Shown here in pieces: positions 18,296-28,431 of a stretch of DNA of 64,000 bases (the first letter of the stretch is position 1; every line of letters begins with the position of its first letter). The stretch comes from Pseudoscardovia radai (GTDB lineage: Bacteria; Actinomycetota; Actinomycetes; Actinomycetales; Bifidobacteriaceae): the NCBI RefSeq assembly GCF_002259605.1, contig NZ_MWWR01000017.1, forward strand, positions 1 through 64,000. The letters run 5' to 3'. Under the pieces are notes generated by a model. That model ran no database searches. It was not told the origin of the DNA and saw only the letters and a program-made list of their open reading frames with translations. Both the position numbers and the translations under genes were made by a program.

Positions 18296-19272
18296 GCCTG
18301 CCTTTCCTCGCGCGCCGCGCCGTCCGCGCGATCCGTCCCGTTGCCGTCCCGGTAGTGCCGGCGGAAGAAGCTCGCCGCCTCGTCCGCTGCCAGTGTGCCG
18401 GTCCCATGCCCCTCGGGTTCGACGGCCGGGTTCGGCGTGACGAACATGTCGCCCTGCGGCGTCGTGACGATTTCGATGCGCGTGCCGTACAGATGCGTGA
18501 GCAGGTCGGAGTCGAGCACGTCGGACATGCCCGAGTAGTGGGGGTGCCCGTCGAGCAGGTACACCGCTCCGGTGAGGATCGGCAGCAGCATGTTGAGGTC
18601 GTGCGACACGATCTGGATGGTCATGCCCCACTCGCGGTTAAGCCGCGCGAACAGCTCGACCATCGCGTTCTGGCTGGCCAGGTCGAGGTTGGCGAGAGGC
18701 TCGTCGAGAAGCAGCAGCTCGGGATGCCCGACGAGCGCCTGCGCGATGGCCGCGCGCTGGCGCAGGCCGCCCGACAGCTCGCTCAGGCGCATGCGCTCCT
18801 TGCCGGCAAGGCCGACGAATTCGATGGCCTCGGCCGCGTCGGCGCGCTGCTCGCGCGTCACGCGGCGCAAGCCGAAGCGCGTGCCCGTCATGCCGAGGAG
18901 CACGGACTGGCCCACCGTCACGTTCGAATCGAGGTCGTCCATGTAGTTCTGCGGTACATAGCCGATGCGGCGGTTGTTGGCGCCGGCCGGCGCGCCGAGC
19001 ACGCGCACGCTGCCGCGCGACAGCTCGAGCAGGCCGAGTTCGACGTCGATGAGCGTGGTTTTGCCCGCGCCGTTGGCTCCCACGATGGCCGTGACGGTTC
19101 CGCGCGGGATGGTGAAGGTGCCGTTCGACCAGATGACATGCCCGCCGCGCTCCACCGTGGCGTCGCGCAGTTCGATGCACGGCTGGGCGTCGGCATTCTC
19201 GACGATGGCGTCGGCATTCTTTACGATGGCTCCGCCTCTGCGCGCGGCGCCTGGTGCGTTGTGTGCTGTCAT
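18292..19272 (-). CDS. Metal ABC transporter ATP-binding protein
   Basis: The protein has 326 residues. Walker A is VGANGAGKTTLID, the Q-loop region is GYVPQNYMDDLD, the signature is RLSELSGGLRQRAAIAQAL, Walker B is LLLLDEPLANLD and the switch His is in QIVSHDLNMLL. It powers the adjacent permease. About 30 residues precede the ABC fold, and about 70 follow the usual end. SD-like GGAGG and GGAGA motifs lie just before the ATG, and the 19335-19351 palindrome lies 63 bp upstream, probably controlling the ATPase-permease pair. The binding protein is a separate upstream unit that ends in its own terminator. Confidence 0.93.
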   Translation of the reverse strand: MTAHNAPGAARRGGAIVKNADAIVENADAQPCIELRDATVERGGHVIWSNGTFTIPRGTVTAIVGANGAGKTTLIDVELGLLELSRGSVRVLGAPAGANNRRIGYVPQNYMDDLDSNVTVGQSVLLGMTGTRFGLRRVTREQRADAAEAIEFVGLAGKERMRLSELSGGLRQRAAIAQALVGHPELLLLDEPLANLDLASQNAMVELFARLNREWGMTIQIVSHDLNMLLPILTGAVYLLDGHPHYSGMSDVLDSDLLTHLYGTRIEIVTTPQGDMFVTPNPAVEPEGHGTGTLAADEAASFFRRHYRDGNGTDRADGAAREERQA

Positions 19273-19334
19273 TCTCCGGTTCCTCCGATGGCCGGGCGCG
19301 CGTCGTGCGGAATGCGACGGCGTGCGTCTGTCTA

Positions 19335-19351
19335 TTGAGAAACATTCTCAA
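19335..19351 (-). promoter_or_regulatory. FUR-family (Zur-like) operator candidate
   Basis: TTGAGAAACATTCTCAA is a perfect 7-3-7 palindrome and matches the TGAnAATnATTnTCA-type pattern of Zur/Fur boxes at most positions. It lies between the terminator of the binding-protein gene and the ATPase start, so it most likely controls the ATPase-permease transcript. Confidence 0.6.
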
Positions 19352-19447
19352 CTGACCCATGGACGTTCGGGCGGAGGTGCGATGAGACGGGGATGGGAGG
19401 GGCAGAGGCCGGGACGGGAGGCAGGGTCGGGAGGCGCGGAAAACAAA

Positions 19448-19481
19448 CGGCGCCACGATGGTTCCTGCCATCGTGGCGCCG
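19448..19481 (-). terminator. Intrinsic terminator after the metal-binding lipoprotein gene
   Basis: A perfect 14-bp stem (CGGCGCCACGATGG / CCATCGTGGCGCCG) with a 6-nt loop lies 28 nt beyond the stop at 19509 and is followed on the minus strand by TTTGTTTTCC. Confidence 0.85.
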
Positions 19482-19508
19482 CGGAAAGATGCCAGCGCAA
19501 TCGTCGTA

Positions 19509-20564
19509 TCAGTTCGACGCGCTCGCGGATGCCGAATCGCTACCGTCGCCTGCGCTCGCCGATGTCGAACCCGGCGCCGACCCGCTCGCGCTCGCCGACG
19601 CCGACGCGTTCGCCGCCTTCTGGGCGGCGTCCAGCGCGTCGGATACATCGTCCACATACTGCGAAAGCCACTTATGCAGCGAGTTCTGCGCCAGGGGCAT
19701 CGTCTCGGTCAGCGCCAGCACCTGCATGCCCTGCACCGTGCCGGCCGCCGCCAGAACCGTGTCGGTCGCGCTTGTCGGGCGCTGCGTATCGTTGAGCAGC
19801 AGGCGCGCGGACCCCGTCGTCACCGCCTTGGTCATGGCCGTCACCTGGTCCTCGTCCGGCGTCTGGCCCTTGGTCATGGACTTCGACCAGTCGTCCGGCG
19901 TGTCATCGGTCATGCCCGCCTCGGCGAGCAGGTAGTAGGCCGCGGGCGCAGTGGCGAGGTAGTGCGCGTCCTTGTGCTTTGACTTGAGGTCGTCGATCTT
20001 GGTGTCGAGCTCGTCCTCGGCGGCTTTCCACTCGTCGAGGTTCTTCTGGAAGATGTCGCTGGAATCCGGCGCCGCCTTCATCAGCGCGTCGGCCACGGCG
20101 TCGGCCACTCCGCGGCGCGTGTCGGACGACATCCACAGGAACGGGTTGTCGCCGTCGGTGGCGCCGACCGTGGAGGCGGCGTTGATGACGGTCTGGTCGC
20201 GCGTCGTCTGGTCGGAGGCCCAGGTGTCGTAGCCCGCGCCGTCCACGATCACGATCTGCGCGTCGGCGATCTGCGCCTTCTGGTCGGCGGTGGGCGCGAA
20301 GGAGGTCATGTCGGTGTCGGAGGAGTCCACGATGGACGTGACCTTCACCTCGTCGCCGCCAATGCTCTCGGCGATCGACCCCCACGTGTTCTCGGCGGCC
20401 ACCACGGGGATGGGGCCGGACGGGGTGGCCGCGGACTGCTCGGATGCCGATGCCCCGCCGGATGCGGTGCCGGACGCGGGGCCGCATCCCGTGAGTGCGG
20501 CGGACAGGAGGACCGCGCAGCTGCACGCGGCGGCGATCCGGGACAAAGCGCTGGACAATGACAT
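19509..20564 (-). CDS. Metal ABC transporter substrate-binding lipoprotein (atypical ligands)
   Basis: The 351 residues include a lipoprotein signal (hydrophobic stretch, then LSAALTGCGP with the lipid-accepting Cys). A Ser/Ala-rich linker and a ZnuA/PsaA-like fold follow, with the long backbone helix DELDTKIDDLKSKHKDAHYLA. The C-terminus is a Ser/Ala/Gly tail. The usual metal-binding histidines appear to be missing: the first site reads DTDMTSFAPTADQ where DPHxxEPTP is common, and the third reads YLATAPAAYYLL where a His is expected. Metal identity and even metal binding are therefore uncertain. An AGGAGAGG site precedes the ATG. Its place next to the ATPase and permease supports the transporter role. 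Confidence 0.8.
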   Translation of the reverse strand: MSLSSALSRIAAACSCAVLLSAALTGCGPASGTASGGASASEQSAATPSGPIPVVAAENTWGSIAESIGGDEVKVTSIVDSSDTDMTSFAPTADQKAQIADAQIVIVDGAGYDTWASDQTTRDQTVINAASTVGATDGDNPFLWMSSDTRRGVADAVADALMKAAPDSSDIFQKNLDEWKAAEDELDTKIDDLKSKHKDAHYLATAPAAYYLLAEAGMTDDTPDDWSKSMTKGQTPDEDQVTAMTKAVTTGSARLLLNDTQRPTSATDTVLAAAGTVQGMQVLALTETMPLAQNSLHKWLSQYVDDVSDALDAAQKAANASASASASGSAPGSTSASAGDGSDSASASASN

Positions 20565-20893
20565 GCCTCTCCTCTTTCCGTTGGGAAGCCCCTCCGCCGG
20601 ACGATTCGTTGAATCCGCGGGATCCGTGGATCCCGGATCGTCCGGCGAAGCATGGGGAAATCGTCGGAAAGCCGCGCCTTGCGCGCGCCTTCCCGGTTTG
20701 GTCGCTTCCCCAACCTGTTCTCAGGGTAGCCTAAAATGCGGAAAAGCATGCGGATTGCCGACGCCCGGGCGCGATTATGCGGGCCCGGACGTCGTTCCCC
20801 CGGCCGTTCGCACGCCCGACATGGCTTATGCATGGCCACGCGTATACGGCATGACGTATACGGTCATACGGCAACAACACGGCAAGGAGACAC
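20565..20893. other. Divergent intergenic region between the binding protein and folD
   Basis: No gene is seen in 329 bp. GTATACGG occurs twice (about 20843-20850 and 20859-20866), each within CGTATACG palindromes close to folD. AAGGAG at about 20883-20888 is the folD ribosome-binding site. The rest has no clear structure. Confidence 0.4.
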
Positions 20894-21796
20894 ATGGCGC
20901 TGGTACTCGACGGCAAGGCCGCTGCGGCACAGATCAAGAAGGACCTGGCGGCGCGCGTCGCCAGGCTGCGCGAGGCGGGCCACCCGGTCGGCCTCGGCAC
21001 GCTTCTGGTGGGGGATGACGCGGGGTCGGCCAAGTATGTGGCCGGCAAGCACCGCGACTGCGCCGAGGTCGGCATCGAATCCATCCGCGAGGACCTTCCC
21101 GGCGACGCATCCTTCGACGATATCGCCGCCGCCGTCCGCCGCCTCAACGAGAACCCCGCCTGCACCGGATACATCGTGCAGCTGCCGCTTCCCGACGGCA
21201 TCGACTCCACGCGAATCGTGGAGATGGTCGACCCCGCCAAGGACGCCGACGGCATGCATCCGTACAACCTCGGCCAGATGGTGCTGCACACGAACGGCGA
21301 CTCGCGCTACCCGCTGCCATGCACGCCGCGTGGCGTCATCGACCTCATGGAACGCAACGGCATCGGCCTCGACGGCAGGAACGTCGTCGTGCTCGGCCGT
21401 GGCGTCACCATCGGCCGCACCATCGGCCTATTGCTGACCAACCGCGGCGTCGACGCCACCGTCACGCTGTGCCACACGCATACGCGCGGCCTGCACGACA
21501 TCATGCGCCGCGCGGACGTCATCGTGGCTGCGATGGGGCAGGCGCATTTCGTCAAGCCGGAAGACATCAATCCCGACGCCGTGCTCATGGACGTCGGCGT
21601 GTCGCGGGTGTATGACGAGCAGGCCGGACGCTGGCGCGTGCTCGGCGACGTGGCCCCCGCCTGTCATGACGTGTGCGCCGCGTATTCGCCGAATCCGGGC
21701 GGCGTGGGGCCCATGACGCGCGCCATGCTGCTGAGCAACGTGGTGGAGATGGCGGAGCGCCGCGCAGGTATTGTTTTTGGCGATGCCGAGGAGTAG
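20894..21796 (+). CDS. folD: Bifunctional methylenetetrahydrofolate dehydrogenase/cyclohydrolase
   Basis: FolD interconverts 5,10-methylene-, methenyl- and 10-formyl-tetrahydrofolate using NADP. The 300 residues are of normal length. The catalytic region [17 protein letters not shown] contains the conserved Tyr and Lys. [13 protein letters not shown] and [11 protein letters not shown] follow, then [11 protein letters not shown], the nucleotide-binding [18 protein letters not shown] and the C-terminal [14 protein letters not shown]. The start has AAGGAG 5 nt upstream. Confidence 0.97.
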   Translation: MALVLDGKAAAAQIKKDLAARVARLREAGHPVGLGTLLVGDDAGSAKYVAGKHRDCAEVGIESIREDLPGDASFDDIAAAVRRLNENPACTGYIVQLPLPDGIDSTRIVEMVDPAKDADGMHPYNLGQMVLHTNGDSRYPLPCTPRGVIDLMERNGIGLDGRNVVVLGRGVTIGRTIGLLLTNRGVDATVTLCHTHTRGLHDIMRRADVIVAAMGQAHFVKPEDINPDAVLMDVGVSRVYDEQAGRWRVLGDVAPACHDVCAAYSPNPGGVGPMTRAMLLSNVVEMAERRAGIVFGDAEE

Positions 21797-21959
21797 GATA
21801 TTGCTCTGTGTGCGTGGCGCAAGCCGCGTGCCACAGCCGCCCGAGTCAGGGAACCGTTCCGCAGTCGTTCGCGCGATGGCGACGGTTCGCGTGAGCCCGC
21901 GGTCGAATAACTGAAAAACGATTGTATTGTCCACCCAACTATCAGAAACAACCAACCAT

Positions 21960-23447
21960 ATGGCAGAAAACACGAACGAGGTCCCGCAGGTCGCCATCAA
22001 CGATATCGGCTCTGTGGATGACTTCATCAAGGCAGTCGACGCCACCATCAAGAACTTCGACGATGGTGATCTGGTCGAGGGCACTGTTGTCAAGATCGAT
22101 CACGACGAAGTCCTTCTGGATATCGGCTACAAGACCGAAGGTGTGATTCCTTCGCGCGAACTTTCCATCAAGAAGGATGTCGATCCCGATGATGTCGTTA
22201 AGGTTGGCGACACCGTCGAGGCCCTTGTCATCACCAAGGAAGACAAGGAAGGACGCCTCATCCTCTCCAAGAAGCGTGCGCAGTACGAGCGCGCCTGGGG
22301 CGAGGTCGAGAAGATCAAGGAAGCGGACGGCGTCGTCGAAGGCACCGTCATCGAGGCTGTCAAGGGCGGCCTCATCGTCGACATCGGTCTGCGCGGCTTC
22401 CTGCCCGCCTCCCTCGTCGAGATGCGCCGCGTGCGCGACCTCCAGCCGTACATCGGCCAGAAGATCAAGGCCAAGATCCTCGAGCTCGACAAGAACCGCA
22501 ACAACGTGGTCCTCTCCCGTCGCCAGTACCTCGAGGAGACCCAGTCCGAGGTGCGCGAGACCTTCCTCTCGCAGCTCAAGAAGGGCCAGATCCGCGAGGG
22601 CGTCATCAGCTCCATCGTCAACTTCGGTGCGTTCGTCGATCTCGGCGGTGTGGACGGTCTCATCCACGTGTCCGAGCTCTCCTGGAAGCACATCGACCAC
22701 CCGTCCGAGGTCGTCAAGGTCGGCGACAAGGTCACCGTCGAGGTTCTCGACGTGGATCTCGAGCGCGAGCGCATCTCCCTGTCGCTCAAGGCGACGCAGG
22801 AGGATCCGTGGCGCCGCTTCGCCCGCACCCACGTTCCCGGCCAGATCGTCAAGGGCAAGGTCACCAAGATCGTGCAGTTCGGCGTGTTCATCTCCGTCGA
22901 CGACGGCATCGAGGGCCTGGTCCACATCTCCGAGCTCGCCAACCGTCACGTGGAGAACCCCGAGACCGTTGTCAAGCCGGGCGAAGAGGTGTTCGTCAAG
23001 GTGATCGACGTCGATCTCGACCGTCGCCGCATCTCCCTGTCTCTCAAGCAGGCCAACGATTCCGTGGATCCGAACTCCGAGGACTTCGATCCGGCTGTCT
23101 ACGGCATGCCGGCCGAGTACGACGAGAACGGCAACTACAAGTACCCGGAGGGCTTCGACCCGGAGACCAACGAGTGGATGGAAGGCTACGAGAAGCAGCG
23201 CGAGGAGTGGGAGTCGCAGTACGCGGCCGCTCACGAGCTGTGGGAGGAGCACAAGGCGTTCGTCGCCAAGGAGCTCGCCAACGCCGACGCTTCCGCCGCC
23301 GCCGATGGCCAGACCGAATCCCGCCGTTCCCGCGAGGCCGAGGAAGAGCCGACCAACTACTCTTCTCCGGCGTCCGGCGAAGGCACGCTTGCGTCCGATG
23401 ACAAGCTCGCCGCCCTGCGCGATGAGCTGCTGCACCAGTCCAAGTAA
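21960..23447 (+). CDS. rpsA: 30S ribosomal protein S1
   Basis: Four S1 RNA-binding domains are seen in this 495-residue protein, at about 35-105, 122-187, 208-278 and 293-366. The last two are the most alike (EGVISSIVNFGAFVDLGG; KGKVTKIVQFGVFISVDD). An acidic C-terminal region of 120 residues follows, as in actinobacterial S1. ATG 21960 gives the usual MAENT start. No Shine-Dalgarno motif is evident, which is common for rpsA. A strong terminator lies 98 nt after the stop. High expression is likely from its codon use (AAG, CTC, GTC dominate). Confidence 0.96.
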   Translation: MAENTNEVPQVAINDIGSVDDFIKAVDATIKNFDDGDLVEGTVVKIDHDEVLLDIGYKTEGVIPSRELSIKKDVDPDDVVKVGDTVEALVITKEDKEGRLILSKKRAQYERAWGEVEKIKEADGVVEGTVIEAVKGGLIVDIGLRGFLPASLVEMRRVRDLQPYIGQKIKAKILELDKNRNNVVLSRRQYLEETQSEVRETFLSQLKKGQIREGVISSIVNFGAFVDLGGVDGLIHVSELSWKHIDHPSEVVKVGDKVTVEVLDVDLERERISLSLKATQEDPWRRFARTHVPGQIVKGKVTKIVQFGVFISVDDGIEGLVHISELANRHVENPETVVKPGEEVFVKVIDVDLDRRRISLSLKQANDSVDPNSEDFDPAVYGMPAEYDENGNYKYPEGFDPETNEWMEGYEKQREEWESQYAAAHELWEEHKAFVAKELANADASAAADGQTESRRSREAEEEPTNYSSPASGEGTLASDDKLAALRDELLHQSK

Positions 23448-23544
23448 GACCTTTCTGGTTCTGTTCCGCGGGGAGTCCCGAGCGAGACGCCCTGCGGTTT
23501 CGACCCGGTTTCGCGCCGGGTTCGCGGATAACATCGCTTAAGCC

Positions 23545-23575
23545 CAGGGGCCCGGTTTTCCGGGCCCCTGTTTTT
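23545..23575 (+). terminator. Intrinsic terminator of rpsA
   Basis: An 11-bp perfect stem (CAGGGGCCCGG / CCGGGCCCCTG) with a TTTT loop is followed directly by TTTTTGTG. Confidence 0.93.
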
Positions 23576-23642
23576 GTGTGCGGAGGGTGGGGCGGCGCGG
23601 TGCTGCGGGCGGTGCTGCGCTGTGGCGGCCGGAGAAATCGTT

Positions 23643-23813
23643 GTTCGTGGTGAGGATTCTTCGCCATGAGGGTTGTTTTTCTCTACGATTGCCTTGTCGC
23701 CGGGGCTGTTGGGCGTTCGTGGTGAGGATTCTTCGCCATGAGGGTTGTTTTTCTCTACGAGTGCCCGTTCGCCAGGCCATCTGGGTGTTCGTGGTGAGGA
23801 TTCTTCGCCATGA
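23643..23813. repeat. 72-bp tandem repeat (2 full units plus a partial third)
   Basis: A conserved 46-bp core starting GTTCGTGGTGAGGATTCTTC begins at 23643, 23715 and 23787, exactly 72 bp apart. The third core stops after 27 bp. The intervening 26 bp are related but diverged. The unit is 24 codons long, so open frames on both strands show 24-residue repeats, but no start site or protein family supports a gene. Confidence 0.8.
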
Positions 23814-23852
23814 AGCTCCGACGCGCGCCTCATCCGCGGGCAGAGGCCGTGG

Positions 23853-23858
23853 GATGAT
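23853..23858 (+). promoter_or_regulatory. Candidate leaderless -10 element for coaE
   Basis: GATGAT lies 6 nt before the ATG at 23865; the first base departs from TANNNT. Confidence 0.25.
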
Positions 23859-23864
23859 GGACGC

Positions 23865-24575
23865 ATGGAACGAACGCGGGAAAATCGTGGAGACAACGCA
23901 AGCCCTGGCACCAACCTCAGCCCAAACCCCGACGCCGGACGCGCGCCGGATATGCGCGTCGGCCTCACGGGCGGCATCGGGGCGGGCAAGAGCACTGTTG
24001 CCGCGCGCCTCGCACACCTAGGCGCGCGCATCATCGACTATGACGCCATCTCGCACGCGCTCACGCGCCCGGGCGGCGCGGCCATCGCGCCGATTCGCGA
24101 GCAGTTCGGCCCGCACGCCATCGCGGACGACGGGTCGCTCGACCGCCCGTGGGTCGCCTCGCAGATCTTCGGCGCCGACCCAGCGCATACGGCGAACCGC
24201 GGGCGGCTCAACGCCATCATCCACCCGCTCGTCTACGCGCAGGCCGCGCGGCAGGAGGCGGGTGGCGGCATCGTGGTGCATGACATCCCACTGCTCACCG
24301 AAGTGCTCGGCGGCATCCCGTTCACGTTCCGCCACATCATCACGGTGGAGGCGCCGGACGGCCTGCGCGTGGAGCGGCTTATGAAGACGCGCGGCATGAG
24401 CGAGACCGAGGCCCGCGCGCGCATGGCGTCGCAGACCGATGACGAGGCGCGGCGGCGGTCGGCGGATATCACGATTCCCAACGATTCCGACCTCGTGTCG
24501 CTGTACCGCGCGGTGGACGAGGTGTGGTCGCGCCTGTGCACGGAGTGCGAGGGGAACGGCGGGCGAAAGCGGTAG
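23865..24575 (+). CDS. coaE: Dephospho-CoA kinase
   Basis: CoaE phosphorylates the ribose 3'-OH of dephospho-CoA in the last step of CoA synthesis. Walker A is GLTGGIGAGKSTVAARL. DYDAISHALTRPGG and VVHDIPLLTEVLGG are the substrate-binding segments, and the LID-like region contains RMASQTDDEARRRSAD. Two starts are possible: ATG 23865 (236 residues, with a 29-residue low-complexity extension) and ATG 23952 (207 residues, canonical MRVGLTGG). The first is listed because of a -10-like hexamer 6 nt before it; the second fits family length better. It lies between rpsA and uvrB, a common actinobacterial neighbourhood. Confidence 0.93.
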   Translation: MERTRENRGDNASPGTNLSPNPDAGRAPDMRVGLTGGIGAGKSTVAARLAHLGARIIDYDAISHALTRPGGAAIAPIREQFGPHAIADDGSLDRPWVASQIFGADPAHTANRGRLNAIIHPLVYAQAARQEAGGGIVVHDIPLLTEVLGGIPFTFRHIITVEAPDGLRVERLMKTRGMSETEARARMASQTDDEARRRSADITIPNDSDLVSLYRAVDEVWSRLCTECEGNGGRKR

Positions 24576-24815
24576 GCGGGGGGCGCAGCGATACGCGGCG
24601 GCCGCCGCGAAAGTCTGACGATTGACGATTCGCCCGGCGCGTTCAGCCTTGTGCTAAAGACGAGCCGCGGATATCGTCGCGGTGAGACAATGCGATGAGA
24701 TACGGACGCGCTGCGAACGGCGGTGCCATCGTAAGGTTTCGGGCAGCGCGACCCGCCGCGCCGCCAGCGCCACGCGCCGCCGCCCGCCGCGCACACATAC
24801 TCGAATCGAGGAGCC

Positions 24816-26927
<2,112 letters not shown>

Positions 26928-26960
26928 GAGACCAATCCGCCGCCGGTGCGGGGCGTTGCG

Positions 26961-26972
26961 TAGACTGGAGGC
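26961..26972 (+). promoter_or_regulatory. Candidate leaderless -10 element for terC
   Basis: TAGACT at 26961-26966 is followed by GGAGGC and then the ATG at 26973. The GGAGG lies too close to the start codon to act as a normal ribosome-binding site. Confidence 0.45.
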
Positions 26973-28106
26973 ATGTCTGAAACCCCGCTTGCATTCATGG
27001 TCGGCACCTATGTGGTCCTGGCCATCTTCTTCATCGTCGACATCCTCATCATCGGGCGCCGTCCGCATGTGCCCAGCACGAAGGAATGCGTGCAGCACAT
27101 CGCGTTCTTCGTGGCGGCGGCCCTGGTTTTCGGCGCCGTCATGTGGTTCGTCGCGGGGCCGCAGCCGGCGGTGGAGTTCTACTCCGGATGGCTCACCGAA
27201 TACTCGCTGAGCATCGACAACCTGTTCGTGTTCGTCATCATCATGTCGAACTTCGCCGTTCCCGCGAACCTCCAGCGCTACGTGCTGTCGATCGGCATCA
27301 CCATCGCCCTCGTGCTGCGCGGCATCTTCATCGCGCTCGGCTCGGCCATCGTGACGCGCTTCACGTGGGTGTTCTTCCTCTTCGGCGCGTTCCTGCTGTA
27401 CACCGCCGTCAACCTGCTGCGCGGCAACGGCGACGATGAGGAATACCACGAGAACGCCGTCATCCGAGGCCTGCGCAAGGTCATGCCGATCTCCATGCAC
27501 TACGATGGCGAGAACCTGCGCACCACCATCGACGGCAAGCGCTTCTTCACGCCGATGCTCATCGTGTTCCTCGCCATCGGCACCACCGACGTCATGTTCG
27601 CCTTCGACTCCATCCCCGCCATCTTCGGCCTGACGAAGGACCCGTTCATCGTGTTCACGTCGAATATCTTCGCGCTTCTGGGCCTGCAGCAGCTGTACTT
27701 CCTGCTCGGCAAGCTCATCAATGAGCTCGTGTACCTGCCCATCGGCCTGTCCGCGGTGCTTGCGTTCATCGGCGTGAAGCTCATCATGGAGGCGCTGCAC
27801 GGCAACACGCTGCCGTTCATCAACGGCGGCCAGGGCATCGAGTCGGTTCCCGAGATCCCGACGTGGGTGTCGCTGGTGGTGATCGTGCTGTGCCTGGGCG
27901 TCGCGACCATCGCCTCGGTGGTGAAGATGCGCAGCGTGGCGGCGGATACGGGCGCCGAGGACGCGGGCGTCGCACCCGGCGAGAGCAGCACGGTGAGCGC
28001 GGCAGAGGTGGGCGAGGAGCTGGAACACGATTCCTCCGCCACGCAGACGCATGACTCCTCCGCCGCGAAGCACGATTCCGCCGCCGCGCGGCCGTCCCGC
28101 GCCTAG
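26973..28106 (+). CDS. TerC-family integral membrane protein
   Basis: The 377 residues carry about 8 membrane segments and the TerC hallmark Asp motifs: YSLSIDNLFVFVIIMSNF in one segment and GTTDVMFAFDSIPAIFG in a later one. A charged cytoplasmic loop (DDEEYHENAVIRGLRKV) lies between. TerC proteins are linked to metal (Mn or Ca) efflux and tellurite resistance. The C-terminal 60 residues are low complexity (Ala, Glu, Ser, His). No yybP-ykoY manganese riboswitch fits in the 45-bp gap after uvrB. Confidence 0.9.
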   Translation: MSETPLAFMVGTYVVLAIFFIVDILIIGRRPHVPSTKECVQHIAFFVAAALVFGAVMWFVAGPQPAVEFYSGWLTEYSLSIDNLFVFVIIMSNFAVPANLQRYVLSIGITIALVLRGIFIALGSAIVTRFTWVFFLFGAFLLYTAVNLLRGNGDDEEYHENAVIRGLRKVMPISMHYDGENLRTTIDGKRFFTPMLIVFLAIGTTDVMFAFDSIPAIFGLTKDPFIVFTSNIFALLGLQQLYFLLGKLINELVYLPIGLSAVLAFIGVKLIMEALHGNTLPFINGGQGIESVPEIPTWVSLVVIVLCLGVATIASVVKMRSVAADTGAEDAGVAPGESSTVSAAEVGEELEHDSSATQTHDSSAAKHDSAAARPSRA

Positions 28107-28196
28107 CCGAGCCCGACACACACCCCTGTCTGACGCACGGCGCCTGGCACGCGCCCGACGCGCGCCCAGACACTTTCACGCAACCCGACACACGCG

Positions 28197-28231
28197 ACGC
28201 GCGCCAGACGCCCCCACGGCGTGGCGCGCGT
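28197..28231 (+). terminator. Weak terminator-like hairpin after terC
   Basis: ACGCGCGCCA pairs with TGGCGCGCGT across a 15-nt loop and is followed by TTCGCG; the T tract is poor. Confidence 0.4.
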
Positions 28232-28342
28232 TTCGCGTTCCGACCAACACTCCCGGAACGCAAGCGGCGGCGCGCCATGACGAACCGCACGGACGCTTGC
28301 GTCCACCAGGGGATCGGGTTTGTGAGATACCTGTGACGGTCC

Positions 28343-28370
28343 TTGCGCCGTCGCGCGGAATCGGTACTAT
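28343..28370 (+). promoter_or_regulatory. Probable pyk promoter
   Basis: TTGCGC (28343-28348) and TACTAT (28365-28370) are separated by 16 bp, about 60 bp before the pyk start. Confidence 0.5.
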
Positions 28371-28431
28371 GAGCAACTGTGAATTGAGGGACATGCGTCC
28401 CATTCCGCAAGATAGAAATAGGCAGGTTTTT

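Noticed and set aside
23643-23813. Possible CRISPR array
   Set aside because: The 46-bp cores are too long, there are only three, the 26-bp spacers are related to each other, and no cas genes are near.
23578-24021. Possible protein with 24-residue repeats (FVVRILRHEG type)
   Set aside because: Created by the 72-bp DNA repeat, runs out of frame into coaE, and both strands show repeats equally.
24576-24815. LexA box before uvrB
   Set aside because: Only half sites such as GCGAACGG were found; no CGAAC-N4-GTTCG arrangement.
26928-26972. yybP-ykoY riboswitch before terC
   Set aside because: Only 45 bp separate uvrB and terC, too short for that fold, and no matching motif is seen.
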